Positions 1 to 9,374 of a stretch of 64,000 nt of DNA are shown in pieces; positions within the stretch are counted from its first letter, which is position 1, and each line of letters begins with the position of its first letter. The notes under the pieces were generated by a model. It had not been told where the DNA came from. It ran no database searches and saw only the letters and a list, made by a program, of their open reading frames with translations. Source of the stretch: Apostichopus japonicus (Eukaryota > Echinodermata > Holothuroidea > Aspidochirotida > Stichopodidae); NCBI RefSeq assembly GCF_037975245.1, contig NC_092569.1, forward strand, positions 20,932,001-20,996,000. Reading direction: 5' to 3'. The position numbers and the translations under genes are program-made.

Positions 1-300
1 TTGTTATGACCCAAATAGTGCTTGTGACCGAAAATTGCTTGTGACCCGAAATTTAATTGTTTGTACTCAAACTTTTTGGGACCAAAATCAGTTTGGTCAA
101 AAAAAATTTTGGTCCGAAAAAAGTTGGTCCGAAAACATGTTGGTGTCAAAAATTTTGGTCCAAAAAAAAATTGGTCATAAAAATATGTTGGTCTAAAATA
201 ATTTTGGTCCGAAAAAAGTTGGTCCGAAAACATGTTGGTCAACAATTTTGGTCCAAAAAATTGAGTCCGAAAAAATTTGGGTAAAAAAAATTAGAGTCCA
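1..300. repeat. A-rich degenerate TTGGTCC(G)AAAA repeat tract
   Basis: This stretch is built from variants of a short motif, TTGGTCC followed by a run of A, spaced about 15-30 bases apart. A longer copy (TTTTGGTCCGAAAAAAG, then TTGGTCCGAAAACATG) begins at 107 and again at 202, so a 95-bp segment is itself duplicated. The first 50 bases hold a related motif, CTTGTGACC(C)GAAA, twice. Open frames here simply translate the motif into Lys/Gly/Pro-rich peptides and are not genes. I see no transposon ends. It is best described as decayed simple or minisatellite sequence. Confidence 0.8.
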
Positions 301-311
301 AAAAAATTGTT

Positions 312-407
312 GGAACATAGAGACGTCGGAACATAGAGATGTCGGAACATAGAGATGTCGGAACATAGAGACGTCGGAACATAGAGACGTCGGAACATAG
401 AGATGTA
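312..407. repeat. 16-bp minisatellite, six copies
   Basis: Six head-to-tail copies of GGAACATAGAGAYGTC start at 312, 328, 344, 360, 376 and 392. The only internal variation is C or T at the thirteenth base; the last copy ends TA instead of TC. Copies alternate between the GACGTC and GATGTC forms. Because 16 is not a multiple of 3, three copies give a 16-residue peptide period on the minus strand, which explains the frame seen there. No function is suggested. Confidence 0.93.
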
Positions 408-825
408 ACCATTATGCTAAATGCTAAAGAAATGATGGTTGCTAAGTCAAAATTTGATGCAATTTTTTTATGTATACTTGACAATGACAATGCGGGTTTT
501 TCGGACACTTGCGCGGGTCAGCGGGTTTGGGTGTTAGAATGCGGGTCCAACCCGCGAAATGAGGGTCAGTTGGGAGCTCTGTACATCTACCCTGAATGCA
601 CTCAAATGGACTGTTTTAGTCACTATGACAGCATCGATCTTCACAAATGCAGTTATTACTGCTCACTTAAGCCAAGTAGGGTGCACACAAATCATTCCTA
701 CGCCCATTTATGACATATATGCAACTATAATTCAAAGAGTATAATTCAAAGATAGCATGGAATTAGCCGCGCATTTAGCTCACTGATATAGACCACCTCA
801 TCCCATGTTTTCCCAAGTATTGACC
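408..825. other. Unique flank, no gene seen
   Basis: About 420 bp with no supported gene. A cluster of GCGGGT words lies at 490-560, including a small perfect hairpin at 541-555 with stem GCGGGT/ACCCGC and a 3-base loop. A 99-codon frame crosses 414-713. Its translation has no recognisable motif, it begins just after the minisatellite, and there is no supporting context, so I do not call it. It could be intergenic or intronic sequence. Confidence 0.5.
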
Positions 826-1161
826 TTAACTTTTCAGTATTTTGCAAGGTATACCAAGTTTGTGTAATGCCAATTTAAGACCAGTTTCCTACTCACGCAT
901 TGAAAAGACTAGCTAGGTACCCTCAACGTTTTCTTTTTCCGAATTTCCATCAGTGTTTTCCAATAGTGGATGAGATAACTTTGTATATACTTTGATGCAC
1001 CCTGCACACATTACTCAACAGTGTAACTGGTTCTAATACTAATGTGTGTTCCTGTAATATACATGCATTGCTTCAATACAATGAATTTCAAACATAACTC
1101 TCAAATGAACTGGTATATGATAAAAACAATTTCAGGAAGAAGTCAAAGATATGTGTACATG
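826..1161. repeat. Flank direct repeat, copy 1 (336 bp)
   Basis: This is the first of three adjacent copies of a degenerate unit beginning TTAACTTTTCAGTATTTTGC and ending GATATGTGTACATG. Compared with copy 2 it has scattered substitutions and lacks about 120 bp after the GATGCACCCT word at about 1003. Copy 3 keeps the start of that missing segment, so copy 1 most likely lost it. A 71-codon frame at 1042-1257 spans the copy 1/copy 2 junction and is not a gene. Confidence 0.85.
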
Positions 1162-1618
1162 TTAACTTTTCAGTATTTTGCAAGGTATACCAAGTTTGTT
1201 GTAATGCCAATTAAAGACCAGTTTCCTACTCACGCATTGAAAAGACCAGCTAGGTAACCTCACCGTTTACTTTTTCAGAATTCCATCAGTGTTTTCCAAA
1301 AGGGATGAGATAACTTAGCATATACTTTAATGCACCCTTCATTATTCAAAATTATGATTGTACCTTTAAAATAGACACAGTAGTAATGCAGTTTATATAG
1401 GTTTCATGATATCTTGACAAAATAAGAAATTCATGTCAGTGATTAAAACTGTGAGCTGTCTGCACACATACCTCAATAGGGGGACTGGTTCTAATACTAA
1501 TGTGTGTTTCTGTAATATGTATGCATTGCTTGAATACAATGAATTTCAAAAATAACTCTCAAATGTACTGGTATATGATAAAAACAATTTCAGAAAGAAT
1601 TCAAAGATATGTGTACAT
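1162..1618. repeat. Flank direct repeat, copy 2 (457 bp, fullest copy)
   Basis: This copy aligns base by base with copy 1 at an offset of 336 until about 1338. It then carries an extra segment at about 1339-1459, and resumes the match at GCACACATACCTCAATAG, matching copy 1 from 1004 to 1160. The match includes long shared words such as GGTTCTAATACTAATGTGTG. No coding potential or terminal inverted repeats were found, so this looks like an old tandem duplication. Confidence 0.85.
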
Positions 1619-1706
1619 GAGATAACTTTGTATATACTTTGATGCACCCTTCAATATGCAAAAGTTATTGTATCCTTAAATTAGATCCAGTAGTAATATA
1701 GTTTTA
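1619..1706. repeat. Flank direct repeat, copy 3 (partial)
   Basis: A fragment starts at GAGATAACTTTGTATATAC and continues through GATGCACCCTTCAATATG into a version of the segment that copy 2 has and copy 1 lacks (the words GATCCAGTAGTAATATAG). It fades out at about 1706. It lacks the first part of the unit (equivalent to 1162-1300), so it is truncated at its left end. Confidence 0.75.
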
Positions 1707-1730
1707 AAAGCGTTCCTGTTCCCACAGACT

Positions 1731-1805
1731 TTTACCTCATATTTCAGACAAGAAACAGCACACCTTATATCAATCTTGATCTACAGTATAGTGTGTGGGG
1801 GCACT
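1731..1805. repeat. 75-bp direct repeat, copy A
   Basis: The sequence runs from TTTACCTCATATTTCAGAC to GTGTGTGGGGGCACT. It is repeated with a few changes at 1948-2022, 217 bp downstream. Shared words include CAGACAAGAAAC and ACAGTATAGTGTGTGGGGG. The 142 bp between the two copies (1806-1947) are T-rich, unique in this window and hold no gene. Confidence 0.8.
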
Positions 1806-1947
1806 GATTTTTATATTGGAGAATTGTTTTAACTTTGGAGTCCTTTTATGTGAATATTGGAAGTGGCAACTCAAGGTAGTTTCTATGTCTGAACTTGAAT
1901 ATGTGTTTTTTATTGAAAACAAGTCTTTGAATTAATATTTTTCAGCC

Positions 1948-2022
1948 TTTACATCTTATCTCAGACAAGAAACTAGTCAACCTACATAAATCTTGGTAAA
2001 CAGTATAGTGTGTGGGGGTACT
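1948..2022. repeat. 75-bp direct repeat, copy B, next to the array edge
   Basis: Second copy of the 75-bp element at 1731-1805, ending GTGTGTGGGGGTACT. The satellite begins only about five bases after it. A polypyrimidine stretch and TTTTTCAG just before the copy resemble a 3' splice site, but there is no exon-like frame behind it, so I treat this as chance. Confidence 0.8.
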
Positions 2023-2027
2023 AGCAA

Positions 2028-2786
2028 TAGCTCTAACCTACATATAGCTGCTTTCCCAGTTTCCCCCTCCAGCAACCCCCCCCCCTTATTGCCCCACATG
2101 ATGGCTACACCCACATATAGGTGGAGCCTGTAAAAGTTGGACAAGATCATTTTCTACACTGATGTATTTGAGATTAAGCAGTTCATCAATTTGGAATGAC
2201 ATCAAAACTTTGAAACGGTGAAAATAAGATGGTCAAAAATTAATATTAGAATGTTCATTAAATTCTCACACACATTATGGGGACCCTAATAGTTGGAAAA
2301 AAAAACTTCTACTTTACATTTAATATACATCACCTTAATCTATGCTGTTGGAAATGGTAAAAAAATCTTTCTCAAACAATAGGAGAAAGCCATAACAGTG
2401 TACATCCCTATTTTCTCTATGATATATCAAATTGTATGAATACAGCACATGCAACAGCATATATATTCTGATTAGGGCTTTCCAATCATCCCCACCCCTG
2501 ATTCCCACTCAACTAGTGAAATGACATCAAAACATTATTTATACATAATATCATATTATTAGGGCGTTATGGAGGTCTGACCCTGTATACGGTACCTGAT
2601 TCCATAGTAACCCACACCACTTGCCACATGCAATGATCTAGATAGAGTGATAGTGTACTAACTGTAATTTTCAGGACATATCAAACTTTACGTAGCAGGT
2701 AGAAAAGCAAATAGACAACCAATAGGGCAGCCAAGTCAATTGGACACCCCCCACCCCTCCCCTACCCTCCATCCCATTCAACAAGG
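2028..2786. repeat. Diverged left-edge satellite unit (5' truncated)
   Basis: Homology to the satellite begins at TAGCTCTAACC, about 50 bp into the standard unit, so the first unit lacks its start. It is the most unusual unit on the left. Where other units read GCCCAACATTATGGTTCC it has TTATTGCCCCACATGATGG, it has GATGTATTTG instead of GATGCATTTG, and it shares AGAATGTTCATTAAATTC and an ACTTCTACTTTAC tail after the A run with only a few other units. Edge units of tandem arrays commonly diverge because they take part less in exchange, which fits here. Confidence 0.9.
2103..2128 (+). other. Edge-unit version of the unit hairpin
   Basis: GGCTACACC (2103-2111) and GGTGGAGCC (2120-2128) can pair with one mismatch around an 8-base loop. 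Standard units have a different left arm, GGTTCCAC, that also pairs with GTGGAGCC. The primary sequence changed here but pairing potential is retained. Confidence 0.5.
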
Positions 2787-5700
2787 ATGAATACACATAA
2801 AATCCTATGCTTTCAAATATTTGATCCTAATGATAGCTCTAACCTACATATAGCTGCTTTCCCAGTTTCCCCCTCCAGCAACCCCCCCCCCCTCCCTTTT
2901 GCCCAACATTATGGTTCCACATATGGGTGGAGCCTGTAAAAGTTGGACAAGATCATTTTCTACACTGATGCATTTGAGATTAAGCAGTTCATCAATTTGG
3001 AATGACATCAAAACTTTGAAACGGTGAAAATAAGATGGTCAAAAATTAATATTAGACTGTTCATTAATTCTCACACACATTGGGACCCTAATAGTTGAAA
3101 AAAAAAACCCTTTGACATTACATTTAATATACATCACCTTAATCTATGCTGTTGGAAATGGTAAAAAAAATCTTTCTCAAACAATAGGAGAAAGCCATAA
3201 CAGTGTACATCCCTATTTTCTCTATAATATATCAAATTGTATGAATACAGCACATGCAACAGCATATATTCTGATTAGGGCTTTCCAATCATCCCCACCC
3301 CTCATTCCCACTCAACTAGTGGAATGACATCAAAACATTATTTATACATAATATCACATTATTAGGGCGTTATGAGGGTCTGACCCTGTATACGGTACCT
3401 GATTCCATAGTAACTCACACCACTTGCCCCATGCAATGATCTAGATAGAGTGATAGTGTACAAACTGTAATTTTCAGGACATATCAAACTTTACGTAGCA
3501 GGTAGAAAAGCAAATAGACGACCAATAGGGCAGCCAAGTCAATTGGACACCCCCCACCCCTCCCCTACCCTCCATCCCATTCAACAAGGATGAATACACA
3601 TAAAATCCTATGCTTTCAAATATTTGATCCTAATGATAGCTCTAACCTACATATAGCTGCTTTCCCAGTTTCCCCCTCCAGCAACCCCCCCCCCTCCCTT
3701 TTGCCCAACATTATGGTTCCACATATGGGTGGAGCCTGTAAAAGTTGGACAAGATCATTTTCTACACTGATGCATTTGAGATTAAGCAGTTCATCAACTT
3801 GGAATGACATCAAAACTTTGAAACGGTGAAAATAAGATGGTCAAAAATTAATATTAGACTGTTCATTAAATTCTCACACACATTATGGGGACCCTAATAG
3901 TTGGGAAAAAACCTTCTACTTTACATTTAATATACATCACCTTAATCTATGCTGTTGGAAATGGTAAAAAAAATCTTTCTCAAACAATAGGAGAAAGCCA
4001 TAACAGTGTACATCCCTATTTTCTCTATGATATATCAAATTGTATGAATACATGCATGCAACAGCATATATATTCTGATTAGGGCTTTCCAATCATCCCC
4101 ACCCCTCATTCCCACTCAACTAGTGAAATGACATCAAAACATTATTTATACATAATATCACATTATTAGGGCGTTATGGAGGTCTGACCCTGTATACGGT
4201 ACCTGATTCCATAGTAACCCACACCACTTGCCACATGCAATGATCTAGATAGAGTGATAGTGTACAAACTGTAATTTTCAGGACATATCAAACTTTACGT
4301 AGCAGGTAGAAAAGCAAATAGACGACCAATAGGGCAGCCAAGTCAATTGGACACCCCCCACCCCTCCCCTACCCTCCATCCCATTCAACAAGGATGAATA
4401 CACATAAAATCCTATGCTTTCAAATATTTGATCCTAATGATAGCTCTTACCTACATATAGCTGCTTTCCCAGTTTCCCCCTCCAGCAACCCCCCCCCCCT
4501 CCCTTTTGCCCAACATTATGGTTCCACATATGGGTGGAGCCTGTAAAAGTTGGACAAGATCATTTTCTACACTGATGCATTTGAGATTAAGCAGTTCATC
4601 AATTTGGAATGACATCAAAACTTTGAAACGGTGAAAATAAGATGGTCAAAAGTTAATATTAGACTGTTCATTAATTCTCACACACATTGGGACCCTGATA
4701 GTTGAAAAAAAAAACCCTTTGACATTACATTTAATATACATCACCTTAATGTATGCTGTTGGAAATGGTAAAAAAAATCTTTCTCAAACAATAGGAGAAA
4801 GCCATAACAGTGTACATCCCTATTTTCTCTATGATATATCAAATTGTATGAATACAGCACATGCAACAGCATATATATTCTGATTAGGGCTTTCCAATCA
4901 TCCCCACCCCTCATTCCCACTCAACTAGTGAAATGACATCAAAACATTATTTATACATAATATCACATTATTAGGGCGTTATGGAGGTCTGACCCTGTAT
5001 ACGGTACCTGATTCCATAGTAACCCACACCACTTGCCACATGCAATGATCTAGATAGAGTGATAGTGTACAAACTGTAATTTTCAGGACATATCAAACTT
5101 TACGTAGCAGGTAGAAAAGCAAATAGACGACCAATAGGGCAGCCAAGTCAATTGGACACCCCCCACCCCTCCCCGACCCTCCATCCCATTCAACAAGGAT
5201 GAATACACATAAAATCCTATGCTTTCAAATATTTGATCCTAATGATAGCTCTAACCTACATATAGCTGCTTTCCCAGTTTCCCCCTTCAGCAATCCCCCC
5301 CCCCCTTTTGCCCAACATTATGGTTCCACATATGGGTGGAGCCTGTAAAAGTTGGACAAGATCATTTTCTACACTGATGCATTTGAGATTAAGCAGTTCA
5401 TCAATTTGGAATGACATCAAAACTTTGAAACGGTGAAAATAAGATGGTCAAAAATTAATATTAGACTGTTCATTAATTCTCACACACATTGGGACCCTAA
5501 TAGTTGAAAAAAAAAAAAAACCTTTGACATTACATCTAATATACATCACCTTAATCTATGCTGTTGGAAATGGTAACAAAAATCTTTCTCAAACAATAGG
5601 AGAAAGCCATAACAGTGTACATCCCTATTTTCTCTATAATATATCAAATTGTATGAATACAGCACATGCAACAGCATATATATTCTGATTAGGGCTTTCC

Positions 5701-7616
5701 AATCATCCCCACCCCTCATTCCCACTCAACTAGTGAAATGACATCAAAACATTATTTATACATAATATCACATTATTAGGGCGTTATGGAGGTCTGACCC
5801 TGTATACGGTACCTGATTCCATAGTAACCCACATCACTTGCCACATGCAATGATCTAGATAGAGTGATAGTGTACAAACTGTAATTTTCAGGACATATCA
5901 AACTTTACGTAGCAGGTAGAAAAGCAAATAGACGACCAATAGGGCAGCCAAGTCAATTGGACACCCCCCACCCCTCCCCCGACCCTCCATCCCATTCAAC
6001 AAGGATGAATACACATAAAATCCTATGCTTTCAAATATTTGATCCTAATGATAGCTCTAACCTACATATAGCTGCTTTCCCAGTTTCCCCCTCCAGCAAT
6101 CCCCCCCCCCCCTTTTGCCCAACATTATGGTTCCACATATGGGTGGAGCCTGTAAAAGTTGGACAAGATCATTTTCTACACTGATGCATTTGAGATTAAG
6201 CAGTTCATCAATTTGGAATGACATCAAAACTTTGAAACGGTGAAAATAAGATGGTCAAAAATTAATATTAGACTGTTCATTAATTCTCACACACATTATG
6301 GGGACCCTAATAGTTGAAAAAAAAAAAACCTTTGACATTACATTTAATATACATCACCTTAATCTATGCTGTTGGAAATGTTAAAAAAAATCTTTCTCAA
6401 ACAATAGGAGAAAGCCATAACAGTGTACATCCCTATTTTCTCTATGATATATCAAATTGTATGAATACAGCACATGCAACAGCATATATATTCTGATTAG
6501 GGCTTTCCAATCATCCCCACCCCTGATTCCCACTCAACTAGTGAAATGACATCAAAACATTATTTATACATAATATCACATTATTAGGGCGTTATGGAGG
6601 TCTGACCCTGTATACGGTACCTGATTCCATAGTAACCCACACCACTTGCCACATGCAATGATCTAGATAGAGTGATAGTGTACAAACTGTAATTTTCAGG
6701 ACATATCAAACTTTACGTAGCAGGTAGAAAAGCAAATAGACGACCAATAGGGCAGCCAAGTCAATTGGACACCCCCCACCCCTCCCCGACCCTCCATCCC
6801 ATTCAACAAGGATGAATACACATAAAATCCTATGCTTTCAAATATTTGATCCTAATGATAGCTCTAACCTACATATAGCTGCTTTCCCAGTTTCCCCCTT
6901 CAGCAATCCCCCCCCCCCCTTTTGCCCAACATTATGGTTCCACATATGGGTGGAGCCTGTAAAAGTTGGACAAGATCATTTTCTACACTGATGCATTTGA
7001 GATTAAGCAGTTCATCAATTTGGAATGACATCAAAACTTTGAAACGGTGAAAATAAGATGGTCAAAAATTAATATTAGACTGTTCATTAATTCTCACACA
7101 CATTATGGGGACCCTAATAGTTGAAAAAAAAAACCTTTGACATTACATTTAATATACATCACCTTAATCTATGCTGTTGGAAATGGTAAAAAAAATCTTT
7201 CTCAAACAATAGGAGAAAGCCATAACAGTGTACATCCCTATTTTCTCTATGATATATCAAATTGTATGAATACAGCACATGCAACAGCATATATATTCTG
7301 ATTAGGGCTTTCCAATCATCCCCACCCCTCATTCCCACTCAACTAGTGAAATGACATCAAAACATTATTTATACATAATATCACATTATTAGGGCGTTAT
7401 GGAGGTCTGACCCTGTATACGGTACCTGATTCCATAGTAACCCACACCACTTGCCACATGCAATGATCTAGATAGAGTGATAGTGTACAAACTGTAATTT
7501 TCAGGACATATCAAACTTTACGTAGCAGGTAGAAAAGCAAACAGACGACCAATAGGGCAGCCAAGTCAATTGGACACCCCCCACCCCTCCCCGACCCTCC
7601 ATCCCATTCAACAAGG
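2787..7616. repeat. Satellite block 1: six left-side units
   Basis: Units start at 2787, 3590, 4394, 5199, 6005 and 6812. They are more mixed than the interior. The unit at 3590 has the long form ATTATGGGGAC, ACCTTCTACTTTAC after the A run and ATACATGCATGCAAC. The unit at 5199 has a 14-base A run, TACATCTAATATAC and GGTAACAAAAATC. The units at 5199 and 6812 have CTTCAGCAATCCCC before the C run. The unit at 2787 has CTAGTGGAATG and TTGCCCCATGC. Several of these marks recur together at 43.3-45.5 kb and near the right end. Confidence 0.9.
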
Positions 7617-9187
7617 ATGAATACACATAAAATCCTATGCTTTCAAATATTTGATCCTAATGATAGCTCTAACCTACATATAGCTGCTTTCCCAGTTTCC
7701 CCCTCCAGCAACCCCCCCCCCCTCCCTTTTGCCCAACATTATGGTTCCACAGATGGGTGGAGCCTGTAAAAGTTGGACAAGATCATTTTCTACACTGATG
7801 CATTTGAGATTAAGCAGTTCATCAATTTGGAATGACATCAAAACTTTGAAACGGTGAAAATAAGATGGTCAAAAATTAATATTAGACTGTTCATTAATTC
7901 TCACACACATTGGGACCCTAAAAGTTGAAAAAAAAAACCTTTGACATTACATTTAATATACATCACCTTAATCTATGCTGTTGGAAATGGTAACAAAAAT
8001 CTTTCTCAAACAATAGGAGAAAGCCATAACAGTGTACATCCCTATTTTCTCTATAATATATCAAATTGTATGAATACAGCACATGCAACAGCATATATAT
8101 TCTGATTAGGGCTTTCCAGTCATCCCCACCCCTCATTCCCACTCAACTAGTGAAATGACATCAAAACATTATTTATACATAATATCACATTATTAGGGCG
8201 TTATGGAGGTCTGACCCTGTATACGGTACCTGATTCCATAGTAACCCACACCACTTGCCACATGCAATGATCTAGATAGAGTGATAGTGTACAAACTGTA
8301 ATTTTCAGGACATATCAAACTTTACGTAGCAGGTAGAAAAGCAAATAGACGACCAATAGGGCAGCCAAGTCAATTGGACACCCCCACCCCTCCCCTACCC
8401 TCCATCCCATTCAACAAGGATGAATAAACATAAAATCCTATGCTTTCAAATATTTGATCCTAATGATAGCTCTAACCTACATATAGCTGCTTTCCCAGTT
8501 TCCCCCACCAGCAACCCCCCCCCCCTCCCTTTTGCCCAACATTATGGTTCCACATATGGGTGGAGCCTGTAAAAGTTGGACAAGATCATTTTCTACACTG
8601 ATGCATTTGAGATTAAGCAGTTCATCAATTTGGTATGACATCAAAACTTTGAAACGGTGAAAATAAGATGGTCAAAAATTAATATTAGACTGTTCATTAA
8701 TTCTCACACACATTGGGACCCTAATAGTTGAAAAAAAAACCCTTTGACATTACATTTAATATACATCACCTTAATGTATGCTGTTGGAAATGGTAAAAAA
8801 AATCTTTCTCAAACAATAGGAGAAAGCCATAACAGTGTACATGCATCCCTATTTTCTCTATAATATATCAAATTGTATGAATACACCACATGCAACAGCA
8901 TATATATTCTGATTAGGGCTTTCCAATCATCCCCACCCCTCATTCCCACTCAACTAGTGAAATGACATCAAAACATTATTTATACATAATATCACATTAT
9001 TAGGGCGTTATGGAGGTCTGAACCTGTATACGGTACCTGATTCCATAGTAACCCACACCACTTGCCACAGGCAATGATCTAGATAGAGTGATAGTGTACA
9101 AACTGTAATTTTCAGGACATATCAAACTTTACGTAGCAGGTAGAAAAGCAAATAGACGACCAATAGGGCAGCCAAGTCAATTGGACA

Positions 9188-9208
9188 CCCCCCACCCCTC
9201 CCCGACCC
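9188..9208 (-). other. Four-tract C-rich motif, G-quadruplex pattern on minus strand (reference copy)
   Basis: The plus strand reads six C, A, four C, T, four C, GA, three C. The minus strand therefore has four G tracts of 3, 4, 4 and 6 with loops of 2, 1 and 1 base, which fits the canonical G-quadruplex pattern. The motif lies about 40 bp before each unit landmark. An alternative version in many units reads three C, GAA, four C, T, four C, TA or GA, three C, and still satisfies the pattern. Both truncated units keep it. Whether it folds in vivo is untested. Confidence 0.8.
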
Positions 9209-9322
9209 TCCATCCCATTCAACAAGGATGAATACACATAAAATCCTATGCTTTCAAATATTTGATCCTAATGATAGCTCTAACCTACATATAGCTGCTT
9301 TCCCAGTTTCCCCCTCCAGCAA

Positions 9323-9332
9323 CCCCCCCCCC
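9323..9332 (+). repeat. Variable C run (reference copy)
   Basis: Every full unit has a C run here, from about 6 to 15 bases, sometimes interrupted (CCCTCCCCCC...CGCTCCC or ACCCCGCC). The following bases are CTCCCTTTTGCCC. Its length sets which plus-strand frame stays open downstream, so units show either 60-62 or 79-82 codons. It is the main source of unit length differences, together with the A run after AGTTG. Confidence 0.9.
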
Positions 9333-9352
9333 TCCCTTTTGCCCAACATTAT

Positions 9353-9374
9353 GGTTCCACATATGGGTGGAGCC
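9353..9374 (+). other. Short conserved hairpin (reference copy)
   Basis: GGTTCCAC (9353-9360) and GTGGAGCC (9367-9374) pair as an 8-bp stem with one G-U wobble in RNA and a 6-base loop, ATATGG. Nearly every unit has it unchanged. With near-identical units, conservation alone says little, but the diverged edge unit also retains pairing. Confidence 0.5.

Noticed and set aside
57-508. Frames over the A-rich and 16-bp repeats
   Set aside because: The peptides are just translations of the repeats.
414-713. 99-codon frame in the flank
   Set aside because: No recognised motif, compositional bias, splice context or neighbouring exon to support it.
1921-1950. 3' splice site and exon at TTTTTCAG
   Set aside because: No open frame or other gene signal follows; it runs into a short repeat and then the satellite.
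9353-9374. Possible tRNA-like or RNA polymerase III B box at GGTTCCAC
   Set aside because: It does not complete the GGTTCGAnnCC pattern, there is no A box at a suitable distance and no cloverleaf.
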